Below are positions 1 through 10,251 of a stretch of 64,000 bases of DNA, one piece after another. Source of the DNA: Eikenella corrodens (lineage in GTDB: Bacteria; Pseudomonadota; Gammaproteobacteria; Burkholderiales; Neisseriaceae); contig NZ_CP034670.1 in assembly GCF_003990355.1 (NCBI RefSeq), positions 744,001 to 808,000 of the forward strand. The letters run 5' to 3'. Below the pieces are notes generated by a model. It was given only the letters and a program-made list of their open reading frames with translations. It was not told where the DNA came from and did no database searches. Each line of letters starts with the position of its first letter. Position 1 is the first letter of the stretch. A program made the translations under genes and the position numbers.

Positions 1-982
1 TCCAATTGAGAAAGCCGTATTTTTCACGAATAGTAGTATCTATTGGGTAATAAGGAGTCTCTAAAAAGTTATCTATTCCATTGAATTGGATACCATCCCA
101 AATAAATATATTATTTGGATGATAAAAGTCATATTTCTTCACATTATGATTAGTGGTAATCAGTTTCTTTTGGTAGCCTATAGATTCAAATATTCTGAAG
201 GATAGCCCATTATGGTCTGGTGCTTTTAAGTCTACTAATGCTTTAGCTTTTCTGGCATTTTTTAAATTTTCCAGGAAACTAATATTGTGGCTAATTATAT
301 TGATATTATTAGGGTATAATTTTTTATAATTAGAAAAATTATGTTGTCGCTTAGATCCGCAATAGATATGAAAGTTTAAATTCCACCCCTTTTTTCTTGC
401 AGAAGAATTAAAATTATGAATTAGTAACTCACGGCCAGGTAGATGGCTGCCTGTAAAATAGAATGTATCGTTATTATTTTCTAGTGGAAGCTTTAGATCA
501 TAATCAAAATAAAAATTCGTGTTAGGCAAAAAATTTGCACAAATATCATCAGGATCAAATATATAGAAGCGATCAAATAAAGGGATGCGTGTTTTAATAT
601 TTGGATATCGATTCATGCCATCCCATTGGTAGTTAACCATATTAAATCTTATATGCTGACGAATGAGATGTAGTATATCTTCTGAGTAGATATCAGCCCG
701 AATAAATAGGGCATAATCTATTTTTTCATTTTTCGATAGTAAATCAGCAATTTGTGTGTGTAGTTGTGATAAACGTAGCCGTTGTTTTGCTTGTTTATCT
801 CTGAGAGCTAATTGGCGAAATTTAGTCTGTGCCCAGTCATAAAAGGACGGATATTGAAATTGGCTACCATCGTCAACAATATTAATAACATTAAAACCAT
901 GATATTTTAGATTGGTTTCAATTAGACGGAAGATTTCATTATCTGGCGGCATGCCTAATAAAATCGTTGGCTGGTGGCTCAT
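1..982 (-). CDS. Putative surface-glycan glycosyltransferase-like protein, 3' end outside window
   Basis: An open frame of 327 codons runs from an ATG at 982 to the window edge without a stop. Its product is clearly paralogous to the next gene upstream (992-2044). Both share QWDG-x2-RYPNI, IPxFDRF-x-x-FDP, GLSFR-x-FE, YQKKLITTN and YDFYHP-x-NIFIWDG. The start lies 9 bp after the stop of that paralogue, so the two are probably translationally coupled. Both genes are AT-rich compared with glyS. The layout (an N-terminal nucleotide-binding-like fold and a C-terminal GLSFR-FE segment) resembles CgeB-like or LPS glycosyltransferases, but I cannot name the family or the substrate with certainty. 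Confidence 0.6.
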   Translation of the reverse strand, partial: MSHQPTILLGMPPDNEIFRLIETNLKYHGFNVINIVDDGSQFQYPSFYDWAQTKFRQLALRDKQAKQRLRLSQLHTQIADLLSKNEKIDYALFIRADIYSEDILHLIRQHIRFNMVNYQWDGMNRYPNIKTRIPLFDRFYIFDPDDICANFLPNTNFYFDYDLKLPLENNNDTFYFTGSHLPGRELLIHNFNSSARKKGWNLNFHIYCGSKRQHNFSNYKKLYPNNINIISHNISFLENLKNARKAKALVDLKAPDHNGLSFRIFESIGYQKKLITTNHNVKKYDFYHPNNIFIWDGIQFNGIDNFLETPYYPIDTTIREKYGFLNW

Positions 983-991
983 GATGGTAAG

Positions 992-2044
992 TTATATAGT
1001 AATTTTAGGTAGTCTAATTGGGTCATATGGAGGAATATCTAAGATATAGCGAATCCAATTACCAAAGCTATATCGCTCTTTGATACGGCTATTAATTTCA
1101 TGGTATGGTTGTTTTAAGAAGTCAGTTATACCATCAAAACTAAGGCCATCCCAAATAAAAATGTTATCTGGATGGTAAAAATCATAGTGACGTATTTGAG
1201 TGTTAGTGGTAATTAATTTTTTTTGGTAGTGAAGCGCTTCAAACGTACGGAATGATAGACCATGGTGCGCTTGGATAACAAAGTCTACTAATATTTTACT
1301 ATTTCTAATATTTACTTGGTTTTCGTCGAAGCTAATAGCAGAGGTAATAAAATTAACGTTTTCTGGATAAAAGTTATGAAATTCCGAAGGCTCTTGATTC
1401 CATAGGATATTGAAATTTAACTGCCAACCTTGCTGCTTAGCATATCTGGCAAAATTGCTAATTTTAGTAGCTCGATCATCATTATGGAAGCCTAGGAAGT
1501 AGAAGTTATTGTTAGTATTTGTGTTATCCGTTGGTAGATGATCAAAGTAAAAGTTCGTAGTAGGTAGTAGAGGATATTGCTGATATACCAGATCGGCTGG
1601 GTCAAATACAAAAAAACGATCAAAGTAAGGAATAGTACGCCAGATATTAGGATAGCGCTGGATACCATCCCATTGATAGGCTACCATAGTATGGCGGGTA
1701 TTCCTACGGATAAAGGTTAGTAACTCTGGGTGCAATAAGTCACTACGTATAATTAATGCGTAATCTACCGGTTGTCCATTTAGTTGAGCACTTAGTTCTT
1801 GTTGAATTATTTTACTTTGCAGGCGCAATTTGGCATCCCTCTCACCTAACAGCAGTTGGCGATATTTAGTTTGTAATCTCGCGCTGAATGAGGGGTAAGA
1901 AAATTGCATAGCAATATCAGTGCTAATTACGTCAAAACCATGGTGTTGCAAGTTTTGAATGAATAATTCGGTTATGCCGCTTATATTAGGTAGAGCAAGA
2001 TAGATGCGAGGAGGGGGGGCTGCCTGGTATTTTAGTTGTTCCAT
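992..2044 (-). CDS. Putative surface-glycan glycosyltransferase-like protein with 5' poly-C tract
   Basis: This 350-residue soluble protein has no signal peptide or membrane segment. It is a paralogue of the partial gene at 1-982, with the same motif series (QWDGIQRYPNI, FDRFFVFDP, GLSFRTFEA, DFYHPDNIFIWDG). Function is not established; a glycosyltransferase or LPS-modification role is inferred from the fold-like pattern and the AT-rich, duplicated character typical of neisserial surface-glycan genes. It starts 55 bp beyond the glyS stop and may be co-transcribed with it. Codons 8-11 lie on a run of seven C (2013-2019 on the plus strand), so slippage there would switch the frame. Confidence 0.6.
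   Translation of the reverse strand: MEQLKYQAAPPPRIYLALPNISGITELFIQNLQHHGFDVISTDIAMQFSYPSFSARLQTKYRQLLLGERDAKLRLQSKIIQQELSAQLNGQPVDYALIIRSDLLHPELLTFIRRNTRHTMVAYQWDGIQRYPNIWRTIPYFDRFFVFDPADLVYQQYPLLPTTNFYFDHLPTDNTNTNNNFYFLGFHNDDRATKISNFARYAKQQGWQLNFNILWNQEPSEFHNFYPENVNFITSAISFDENQVNIRNSKILVDFVIQAHHGLSFRTFEALHYQKKLITTNTQIRHYDFYHPDNIFIWDGLSFDGITDFLKQPYHEINSRIKERYSFGNWIRYILDIPPYDPIRLPKITI
2013..2019 (-). repeat. C7 homopolymer within the first dozen codons
   Basis: Seven consecutive C residues (coding strand) encode part of the Ala-Pro-Pro-Pro segment about eight codons after the start of the gene at 992-2044. In Neisseriaceae, short poly-G/C runs at the 5' end of surface-glycan genes are classic phase-variation switches. 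Seven is at the short end for high-frequency switching. Confidence 0.45.
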
Positions 2045-2099
2045 CTTAATTGCACCAAGGTAAGGTATAAATCATCAGCAAGTTGGTGCTAGCAAAGGG

Positions 2100-4163
2100 T
2101 TATTCCCCTAATACTGCAATATCCGCTACCGCGTTCATTTGCTCTGCTAAGCGGTTCAGCAGGTTCAGGCGGTTTTGTTTTACGGCGGGGTCTTCCGCCA
2201 TCACCATCACGCCGTCGAAGAAGGCATCGACTTGCGGTTTGACGGAAGCCAGTTCGGACAAGGCAGTCTGGAAATTGCCTTCGGCGACTGCGGCGGCAAT
2301 TTTCGGCTGCAAGCCTTGCGCGGCGGCGTACAGGGCTTTTTCTTCGTCCTGTTGCAGTAGGCTTTCATTGACTTCGCCCAACGCGGCATCGGCTTTTTTC
2401 AGCAGGTTTTGCACGCGTTTGTTGGCGGCGGCGAGTGCGGCGGCTTCGGGCAGTTGCTTGAACGCGGCAACGGCTTGCAGTTTGGCGGTTAAATCGTCCA
2501 AACGGCGCGGCTGTTTGGCGAGTACGGCGGCAACGATGTCTTGCGGATAGTCATTTTGTAGCAATACGGCAAGGCGCGCCTGCATGAAGTCGGCGGTTTC
2601 AGACGGCGTTTTTTCGTTAAGCAAACCTTTGGGGAAGCTGTCGAAGGTCGTCTGAATCAGCTCGTTCACGTCCAAACCATACTGCATCAGCATCCGCAGG
2701 ATACCCAAGGCAGCGCGGCGCAGGGCGTAGGGGTCTTTGTCGCCGGTCGGAATCAGACCGATGCCCCAAATGCCGACCAAGGTTTCCAGTTTGTCAGCCA
2801 GTGCAACGGCGGTGGCGGTTTTACTTTCAGGTAGCCTATCACCGGCAAAGCGCGGCTGGTAGTGCTGCTCGACGGCTTCGGCGATTTCTTCGGTTTCGCC
2901 GTCCAAACGGGCATAGTATTTGCCCATCGTACCTTGCAGTTCAGGGAACTCGCCGACCATTTCGGTCACCAAGTCGGCTTTTGCCAAACGCGCGGCGCGT
3001 TCGGCTGCGGTAGCGTCCGCGCCTAAAGCTTTAGCGATGTGGGCGGCGATGCTTTGCAGGCGTTCGATACGTTCGGCTTGCGAGCCGATTTTGTTGTGAT
3101 AAACCACGTTCGCCAATTTGGGCAGACGGCTTTCCAAAGTCGCTTTTTGGTCTTGCTTGTAGAAGAACTCGGCATCAGACAGGCGCGCGCGCAAGACGCG
3201 TTCGTTGCCTTGAATGATGTGCGAAGGGTCTTCGGTTTGCAGGTTGGAGACCAGCAGGAAGCGGTTCATCAGCTTGCCGTTTTGGTCGAGCAGCGGGAAG
3301 TATTTTTGGTTTTGCTGCATGGTCAGAATCAGGCATTCCTGCGGCACGGCGAGGAAATGTTCTTCAAAACCGGCTTCCAAAACAACGGGGTATTCGACCA
3401 GCGCGGTCACTTCGTCCAACAGGGCTTCATCGGCCGCAACGGTGGCTTTCAGACGGCCTGCCTGCTCGTTCAAGGCCGTCTGAATAGCGGTCTTGCGCTC
3501 GGCAAACGAAGCGACGACTTTGCCTTGCTCGCGCATTTGTGCGGCGTAGCTGTCGGCGTTTTCAATGGTGATTTCGCCGTTGGACAGGAAGCGGTGTCCC
3601 AAGGTTTGATTGCCGCTTTGCAGGCCCAAAACGCTGACGTTTACGATGTCGCCGCCGTGCAGCACAATCAGCCCGTGAACGGGGCGCACGAAGGTAAACG
3701 TGCTGCTGCCCCAACGCATTACTTTTGGAATCGGCAGTTTCTTAACCGCTTGATTGATAATGTCTTCCAAAAGTTCGCCCAACGGTTTGCCGGTTTGGAC
3801 GTATTCGTAGGCGTACACATCCTGTTTGCCGTCGTGGACGATGGTCAAGTCTTCGATTTTCGCCCCAGCACCGCGTGCAAAACCTTCCAAAGCCTTGGTC
3901 GGTGCGCCGTCTTTCATGGCATTCGCCACGGCAGGGCCTTTTTTCACGATTTTTTGATCGGCCTGAACGGCTTTGACGTTTTTGATTTGAACAGCCAAAC
4001 GGCGCGGCGATGCATAGGCGGTATATTCGGCTGATCCGTCAATCAGTTGCGCTTTTTCCAAGCCCTCGGCAACAGAAGCGGCGAAGTGGTTGCCTAGATT
4101 ATTCAGGGCTTTGGGGGGAAGCTCTTCGGTTAAAAGTTCGATTAGAAGGGTTTGGGTGTTCAT
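2100..4163 (-). CDS. glyS: Glycyl-tRNA synthetase beta subunit
   Basis: The product is 687 residues, the usual length for the bacterial beta subunit, and starts MNTQTLLIELLTEELPPKAL, the family's typical N-terminus. It forms the alpha2-beta2 glycyl-tRNA synthetase with GlyQ and supplies tRNA binding and recognition. The C-terminal part contains the helical DALR-like anticodon-binding region. Its partner glyQ lies 6.9 kb upstream on the same strand, and the Wadjet operon occupies the space between. In many bacteria the two genes are adjacent. An uptake sequence lies about 25 bp upstream of the start, and a second one is in the coding region near 2825. Confidence 0.96.
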   Translation of the reverse strand: MNTQTLLIELLTEELPPKALNNLGNHFAASVAEGLEKAQLIDGSAEYTAYASPRRLAVQIKNVKAVQADQKIVKKGPAVANAMKDGAPTKALEGFARGAGAKIEDLTIVHDGKQDVYAYEYVQTGKPLGELLEDIINQAVKKLPIPKVMRWGSSTFTFVRPVHGLIVLHGGDIVNVSVLGLQSGNQTLGHRFLSNGEITIENADSYAAQMREQGKVVASFAERKTAIQTALNEQAGRLKATVAADEALLDEVTALVEYPVVLEAGFEEHFLAVPQECLILTMQQNQKYFPLLDQNGKLMNRFLLVSNLQTEDPSHIIQGNERVLRARLSDAEFFYKQDQKATLESRLPKLANVVYHNKIGSQAERIERLQSIAAHIAKALGADATAAERAARLAKADLVTEMVGEFPELQGTMGKYYARLDGETEEIAEAVEQHYQPRFAGDRLPESKTATAVALADKLETLVGIWGIGLIPTGDKDPYALRRAALGILRMLMQYGLDVNELIQTTFDSFPKGLLNEKTPSETADFMQARLAVLLQNDYPQDIVAAVLAKQPRRLDDLTAKLQAVAAFKQLPEAAALAAANKRVQNLLKKADAALGEVNESLLQQDEEKALYAAAQGLQPKIAAAVAEGNFQTALSELASVKPQVDAFFDGVMVMAEDPAVKQNRLNLLNRLAEQMNAVADIAVLGE

Positions 4164-4276
4164 TAGCGAGTGTCGTTTAATGTTTTCAGGTAGCCTGCTG
4201 CATGTTGATTGGTTTGGTATTTTGTTCGGGATAGCGTGTGGCAGGCTGGGTTAGTTTGGAGAGGGATTCTATCATT

Positions 4277-4303
4277 TTCAGGTAGCCTTTGGGGCTACCT
4301 GAA
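4277..4303. repeat. Inverted pair of Eikenella DNA uptake sequences between jetD and glyS
   Basis: TTCAGGTAGCC and GGCTACCTGAA face each other across five bases immediately after the jetD stop. The hairpin could end transcription of the jet operon, although no strong T-run follows on the minus strand. Confidence 0.7.
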
Positions 4304-4305
4304 GA

Positions 4306-5508
4306 TTATTCGGTGTTGGTCAGCCAGTGTTGCAGAACTTCGGCGATATGGTCGGCATCGATGTGTTCTTGCTCCAAACGGGTGTTAGGGTAGGACTGAT
4401 GGTGCAGATTATGCCACAAAAGGGCTTCTTCTGCGGTAAGATTGTCGGGCATGGGCTGTTTGTGGCTGGCTTCGGGTTCATTGCTCATGCGGTGTGCATA
4501 GCGTTCGGCAGTGGCGGGCTTGGTGAGTAGGGTGGTGGGCTGTGGGCAGTGGCGGCGGGCTTGGGCGAGCATAATGAGGCCGTCGGAATCGAGGTCGCCC
4601 CAGTAGGCAACGGTTTTGTGCGCCAGCCAGCTGGCCTGCATCCAAACGAGGTTTTTACCGCCGCCGCTGACGGCTATGGTTTCGGGGGTATCGGGCAGGG
4701 CGAGGCAGGTTTGTTCGTTTTCGATTACGAGGATGCGGCGGGAGGGTAATTCGTAGTCGAGCAAAACTTGGGTGGGCAGGCGCAGGAGGGGCAGGCCGGA
4801 CAGGGCTTGGCGGGTGCGGGCGCACAGGGGGCGGACGAGTAGCCAGTCTTTGGGCGGGGTTTGGTAGCCGAGCCAAGCGTAGAGTCCTTGGGCGGCAACA
4901 TTGCCGTGCAGGGCTTCGAGCAGGGTCTGGACGAGGGCGGCGTGCTGTTCGATGAATTTGGTGTGGATGCCGTGCAGGGGAAGGGCGCGCAGGTAGCGGC
5001 CTTGGCCGATAGTGGGGTATAGCTGGGGGATAGTTTGGCACAGCAAGGCAAAGTCGGTATCGGTCATGGCCTCGAGATCATGCATGCTGCCGATAAGGGC
5101 AATAGAAAGGGCTTCTTGCTGCCAGTTATTTGGCGAGCAGGCGCGCATCAGGCGCGTATAACGGGTTTGCCAGTGGCGGTGTTGTCGGTACTCGTTGCTG
5201 CCAATAAAGCGGGCGAGTGATTCTACATCGGGAAAGTGTAATTTCGGCGGGATGGTTTGTTCGCCGAAGTGCTGGAGCTTGCGGCTGGTGCAGATGGTGT
5301 TTTCTATGCCGCGCCAAGCTTGGATGAAATGCTGAAAGTGTCCGGCGTGTTGCAGGGCTTGCTTGCCGCTGGGCGGTTTCAGACCAAGCTCGAGGGGGAA
5401 GGCACTGCTGTCGGACAAAAGTTGCTTGCGGCGCGCGCTGTTCCAATATCGGCGGCGCAGGATGGCGGCGGCATCAGGCGGGAGGATGCCCCAATCTGGT
5501 TGGTTCAT
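4306..5508 (-). CDS. jetD: Wadjet nuclease subunit JetD (DUF3322/DUF2220), intact
   Basis: This is a 400-residue protein with an N-terminal DUF3322-like half (about 1-190) and a C-terminal DUF2220 TOPRIM-like half. The expected acidic residues are visible: Glu263 in VIENEQT and Asp305/Asp307 in YWGDLDSDG. In type I Wadjet, JetD is the nuclease that cuts small circular DNA after the JetABC SMC-like motor has extruded it. Its ATG overlaps the jetC stop (ATGA), so it is translationally coupled as the last gene of jetABCD. The frame is uninterrupted, unlike jetA and jetC. If those two are dead, this subunit has no motor to work with. Confidence 0.9.
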   Translation of the reverse strand: MNQPDWGILPPDAAAILRRRYWNSARRKQLLSDSSAFPLELGLKPPSGKQALQHAGHFQHFIQAWRGIENTICTSRKLQHFGEQTIPPKLHFPDVESLARFIGSNEYRQHRHWQTRYTRLMRACSPNNWQQEALSIALIGSMHDLEAMTDTDFALLCQTIPQLYPTIGQGRYLRALPLHGIHTKFIEQHAALVQTLLEALHGNVAAQGLYAWLGYQTPPKDWLLVRPLCARTRQALSGLPLLRLPTQVLLDYELPSRRILVIENEQTCLALPDTPETIAVSGGGKNLVWMQASWLAHKTVAYWGDLDSDGLIMLAQARRHCPQPTTLLTKPATAERYAHRMSNEPEASHKQPMPDNLTAEEALLWHNLHHQSYPNTRLEQEHIDADHIAEVLQHWLTNTE

Positions 5509-8500
5509 AGCGGGTGTATTCCTAATTGTTCGGCTTCTTGCAACAGGCTACCTGAAAAACGTTCTTGCTGTTGCCGGTCAAGCTCTTCCCAGGTCATTTC
5601 GCACAGGCTGCTTTCGTGTTTTTCAGCGTTTCGCTCGGCAATCACAAGGCTTTTGGCACTTTCGCGGGCGAGGTTGAGGTTTTTATAAGGTGTAATCAGA
5701 TTGACGTGGATGTGCAGCTCTTTGAATACGCGTAGCACTCGGCGGCTGACGGCTTCGGCGGTGTTGGAGAAGGCTTCGTCAAGGAAGACGGTGCGGTACA
5801 CGGGATAATCGCAGCCGTCGGGAGTGAGTACGTAGGCAAGGCTGGCGGCTACGATGATGCCGGCAAAGGCTTCTTTTTCGCCGCCGGATTTGCCGCCGGA
5901 GGAATCGAGCACGTCGAGCACTTCTCCGCTGGCGAGGTTGGTTTCTTCGGCGAAAAATTCGAGCCGGTAGCGCGGGTCGAGGAGGCGCAGGCTTTCCAGA
6001 TTGTGCGGGCTGGCGGTGTGTTTTTTCAGGATTTCGATGAGCCCGGCCAGCATTTGGAAGCGCAAGTCGTGGTTGCTGCCGGTGATTTGGGCGAGGGCGG
6101 CGTTGGCTTTTTGGTGGAAGTTTCGCACGTGGTCGAAGGCAGCCAGATTGGTGCAGTCGCGCTGCCTGAGGCGCAGGTAACTGCCGGGGCGGAATTCGGT
6201 TTTGGCCAGCACTTGGTTGATTTTCTGGATACGCTCGCGGATGGTGTCGCGTTCGGTGTTGAAGGCGGCCAGCAGGGTGGCGAGCGATTGGGTGGAGTAT
6301 TTGCTGACGCGTTCGGCTTGCCGCTCTACCAAGTCGGGCAGGCCTTCGTGGCGGATGTAGTTGAGATGGGTGATGTATTCGGGCAGGGCGGCGTGGACGG
6401 CAGTGGGCCAATCCAAGGTGTAGGGTTGCCAACGTTCGTTGCTGCGGAAGGAGATCATGATGCCGTTGGCGCTGTTTTCATCGCGGGTTTTCTGCTGGCG
6501 GGCCTACTCGATGCGCTGCTCGTAGCTTTGCAATACGCGGGATTGCTGGCGACTGTCTTGCGGGACGGTTTCTTCGATGGCGTCGGTAAGGGCAGTGAGC
6601 ACAGTTTCAGGGATGGGTTGCCGGGCGAGTTCTTGCAGGCTGTCGAATTCGCTTTGCAGGCTGTCGAGTTTATTTTTCAGGTAGCCTTCTTGCTGTTGCT
6701 GCTGCCCGAGGGCGGTTTGGATTTGGGCAACAGTATGTTTTGCCTGCTGCCAGCGTTGTTCGGCCTGTTGCAGGTTGCCACCGGATTGTTTGAGGCGGGC
6801 GAGGTCGGCTTGGGTGTGGGCGAGCTTTTGCTGGCGGTAGGGGAGGTCGATGTCGTGCCATTGGTAGGTTTGCAGATTTTGCCATTGCACCTGCTGTTGT
6901 TGGACTCGGTTCATTTCGGCGCGTTCGTGTTCGACTTGCCGGGTTTGTTTGAGCAGTTTGGCTTGCAGGGAGGTTTGTTCGGTTTTCAGGTAGCCGAGAT
7001 GGGTGGCGTTGGTAAAGCCGAGAAACCAGTGGCGGGGATCGTCGATGCGGGTTTGGTCTTTTTTCTCGGCGCGGCCGTGTTCCCAGTGTTGCAGGCCTTG
7101 GCGGGTGAGTGAGAAGGGAGTGCGGTTGAAGCTGTCAAGGTCTTCGGCGCAGTAGAGATCGGCTTTTTTCAGGTAGCCTTGGAGCCAGTCACAGTAGGGA
7201 TGGTTGCGCCACAGGAGTTTTTCGAGGATGCCGCCGCTTTTGAAGGCGGCGGGTTTGGTTTCACTGCCAACGGCCTGCACACGGATGTGGAGGCCGGTAT
7301 GGCACTGGTTGAGCCAGCGGGTGATGCGGGGGTATTGCTCTTGTGGTACGAGCAGGGTGGTGCGCAGGCCGCCTAGGGCGCGCTCGATGGCGCCTGTCCA
7401 ATCGGCGTGTTCGCGGACGATGTCAAGCATTTCACCAATAAACATCAGCTCTTGAGGGGGAATACCCAAATCTTGGGCTACGTTGTCGCGCCATTGCTGC
7501 TGTTTGGGCGGGATATTGCTGTTGGGACGTTTGCCGATTTCGTGCAGCTCGGTTTTGATTTCGCGCAGGCTTGTTTGTAATTGTGAGAGCTGTACGCCGC
7601 TTTGAAAGAAGCGTTCTTGTTGTGCCTTTAACTGATTTTCGACGGCTGGTTGCTGCCCGGCGGCGGTATGCAGGTTGCGCTCGAATATGTCGGGGGCGAG
7701 GGTGTCGGGCAGGTTGAGGGCGAGACAGATTTTTTGGTAGGCATCGGCGGTGTGGCGGGTGTGTTGCAACTGGGCTTCTTCCAGCTTAAGCTGGTTTTCT
7801 AGGGCTTGCAGCCTACCGCCGCCGGCATGGAGATATTCGGCGTGACGCTGCTCTTGGGCGTGTTGTGCATCGGCGAGGGTGCGCTCGGTATCGTCGATTT
7901 GTCGCTTGATGGAGTGGAGGTTGCCTGAAAGTTTTTCGGTTTCTTGTGCAAGGAATCGGGTACGGCAGCAGGCGAAGTAGGCGGGAATGTGGCTGCGCTG
8001 TTCGTTTAATTGGTGGATGGCTTCGCCTGCTTGGGCGATTTTTGCCTGCAGACCGGGCAGGGGCTCTAGATGGGTGAGCTGTTTGCGGGCATCGGCGGCT
8101 TGCTCGTGGATGGCGGCTAAATCTTGAAATTCGTCGATGATTTTGGCAGCTTCGCTGCGGATGGCGGAGGGCTCGAGCACCAGCTCGCGGATGAGTTTGG
8201 TGAGGTCGTCGATTTTCTTTAGGCCGAGGGCGCGGGAGAGCAGGGCGGGTGCATTTTCGTTCTCCATATGCAGGCAGCGGCGGTAGTGGGTCTGATAGGT
8301 TTCGAATTTGTCAAAGTCTTTGATGTCGGGCTGGCTTTTCAGCCAACGGTTGAGGGCGCGCAGGTCGCCGTTGCCGAACTGCAGTAGCAGTTCGGACAAG
8401 CTCAAGTTGTGCCGGGATACCAGATACAGGCGTTTCACGTCAGAGAGACTGCTACCGCCCGGCGGTGTCCAGAATAAGGCGGCCAGCGTGGTTTCGCTGC

Positions 8501-8855
8501 CGTCGTCGGCACGGTAAAGGGCGCGCAGGCCGGTGATGACGGCACCGTCGCGCTTACTTTTTCTGCGGGTGGAGAGACCATCGTGGTCGGCACCGAAGTG
8601 GCCGCGCATATAGCTGAGGAGGGAACGGTCGGTTTTGTCGCCCTGGGCGGCGGCGAGGTTGAAGGCTGCTTGGCGGGCGGGCAGCAGCAGTGCCATCAGA
8701 CCGTCGGCCAAGGTGGATTTGCCGGCGCCGTTGCCGCCGGTGATGAGGCTGCCCTCGGGATGGATGTGGGCGGTGTGCAGATTGTGGAAGGATCCCCAGT
8801 TGTATACGGAGAGTTCGGCTAGGCGAACGGGGCTATAGATGGCAGGGATGTTCAT
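5505..8855 (-). pseudogene. jetC: Wadjet SMC-like ATPase JetC, interrupted by one in-frame amber codon
   Basis: One frame runs 1117 codons, interrupted only by TAG at 6504-6506 (codon 784). The usual length is about 1100. Walker A (GGNGAGKST, residues 40-48) is before the stop. The ABC signature (SGGEKE, about residue 990) and Walker B (VFLDEAF, about 1023-1029) lie after it, so neither half can form an ATPase. Between them are long coiled-coil arms, as in MukB/SbcC-type proteins (COG4913). The codon after TAG continues the family sequence (ARQQKTRDENSANGI), which rules out a frameshift. CAG to TAG is the simplest cause. An ATG at 6458 could restart the C-terminal 317 residues. Uptake sequences lie inside the gene near 6678, 6984 and 7170. 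The start overlaps the jetB stop by 4 bp. Confidence 0.9.
6504..6506 (-). other. Premature amber codon in jetC
   Basis: The coding strand reads GAG-TAG-GCC. Upstream and downstream peptides are in the same frame and both fit JetC, so this is a nonsense substitution (or a sequencing error) and not an indel. Confidence 0.9.
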
Positions 8856-9532
8856 GGTTCGGGTTCGGGCGGAGGTTCTTCGGTTGGTTGGGCTGCGGGC
8901 TGATCGGGGGCAGTTTGTGCCAGTTGTTTGTATTCGGCAATCATGCGATCGAGGAAGTCGGGATTGACCACGTAGCGTATTAGCGGGGTGATTTGATAAC
9001 GGCCTTCTTCGCCGCGAGCGGCGGTGAGAAGCTTGCGTTCGGCAAAGCGTTTGAGACTGCCTGAAAGTTTGCGTTTGTCGAGGCTGGCACGGTCACTTTC
9101 GGGCAGCATGGGGGCGAGGTTGGCCAGCAGGCGTTCTTCATCAACCATGATTTTTTGCTCGCCGGCGGTTTCGCGCTCTTGGAAATGTTTGCGCAAGCCG
9201 AGTAAAACCAAGGTGTCGTAGAGAGTGAGGGTGCGGCGGGTGATGAGGGAGCGGGTGTCTTCTTCGTTTTCGTCGCCAAAGGAGGTGTATTCGGGCTGCT
9301 GGTTTTCGATGGCTACAAAGGCGACGCCGGTGCGTTCGTCCAGCGTGAGATAGAGGAAAACCTCGCCTAGGTGGCGGCGTATATCTTGCTGATACAGGCA
9401 CAGGACGGCGAACAATTTGGGCTTTTCGGCCTGTAGAATCACGCCCTGTTTCATGAGATGCACCAGCACTTGGCGGGCTTCGTCGTTCATCGGCGGGATA
9501 GAGGCAGTAGAATCGGGGGTGGTGTCAGGCAT
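8852..9532 (-). CDS. jetB: Wadjet subunit JetB (DUF4194), intact
   Basis: This is 226 residues from the ATG at 9532. A much longer upstream extension in the same frame is only the shadow of jetA and is not used. The core (about 20-200) is a DUF4194 protein, the MukE-like kleisin-partner of the JetABC motor. The tail is rich in Pro, Glu and Gln. The ATG lies 2 bp beyond the jetA stop, and its own stop overlaps the jetC start (ATGA), which is the standard tight packing of type I Wadjet operons. No stop or frameshift is seen. A role in plasmid restriction is inferred from family and order. Confidence 0.88.
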   Translation of the reverse strand: MPDTTPDSTASIPPMNDEARQVLVHLMKQGVILQAEKPKLFAVLCLYQQDIRRHLGEVFLYLTLDERTGVAFVAIENQQPEYTSFGDENEEDTRSLITRRTLTLYDTLVLLGLRKHFQERETAGEQKIMVDEERLLANLAPMLPESDRASLDKRKLSGSLKRFAERKLLTAARGEEGRYQITPLIRYVVNPDFLDRMIAEYKQLAQTAPDQPAAQPTEEPPPEPEP

Positions 9533-9816
9533 GGCTAAATGGCTAATTCGTCGATTTGATCGGGGAATTGTTCGGGCGAAACGGTGAGCAATGGCACTTG
9601 TACGCGCAGAGGGCGGCCGCTTTGGTCGTGGATGGTGAATTCTTCTTGGCAGTTTGGATGGGCAGCCAAATCGTTTTGCCGGTTTCCAGGCAGCCTTTGG
9701 AGTACGGCACGCAGCACGCGGTAGTAGGCCACCAGTTCTTCCAGCCCAAGCTGTATCGGCCGTTGGGCAGAGAGGGAAGAGAGGGTTTGCGGGGCATCGG
9801 CACGGCGGATAATGGT

Positions 9817-9819
9817 TTA
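9817..9819 (-). other. Premature ochre codon 2 in jetA
   Basis: TAA follows ...PIALAL, and the same frame then continues TIIRRADAPQTLSSL to the natural end at 9535. Confidence 0.85.
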
Positions 9820-10248
9820 CAGAGCAAGGGCGATTGGGCGGATTTGCACGTTGTCCAAGCTCTTTAGGATATCTTCGCTGGCACGGCGGCTGTTGGGATG
9901 TTCTTCGATTGAGGCTACCTGAAAACCGGAAGAAGCTTGGCGCAGCTTCATGCTGTTGGGTGAGGAAATGGCGATGCTGCCCACGTTTAGGCTGAGGGCG
10001 GTTGGTGTGTCTGTGCGGCAGTTTTGTTCGCGCAGCAGCATGGCCAGCCGTTCCAGCTCGCGGATTTTGCCGTCTACGGCTTGGTTTTCGTTGGCCATGC
10101 CGCTTTCCACGTAGGCGCGCAACTCCTGCTCGGTACGCCGGCGGATGCGGAACACGCGTTTGCTCTCGCCATTGAGTTCGGACAGCAGGCGGCTTAAAAA
10201 CAGGCGGCGCACGGGAGATAGGTGTTGTGCGGCGGGATTGGCCAAAAT

Positions 10249-10251
10249 TTA
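10249..10251 (-). other. Premature ochre codon 1 in jetA
   Basis: TAA follows ...EFREQLE, and the same frame then continues ILANPAAQHLSPVRRLF. CAA to TAA would be a single transition. Confidence 0.85.
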
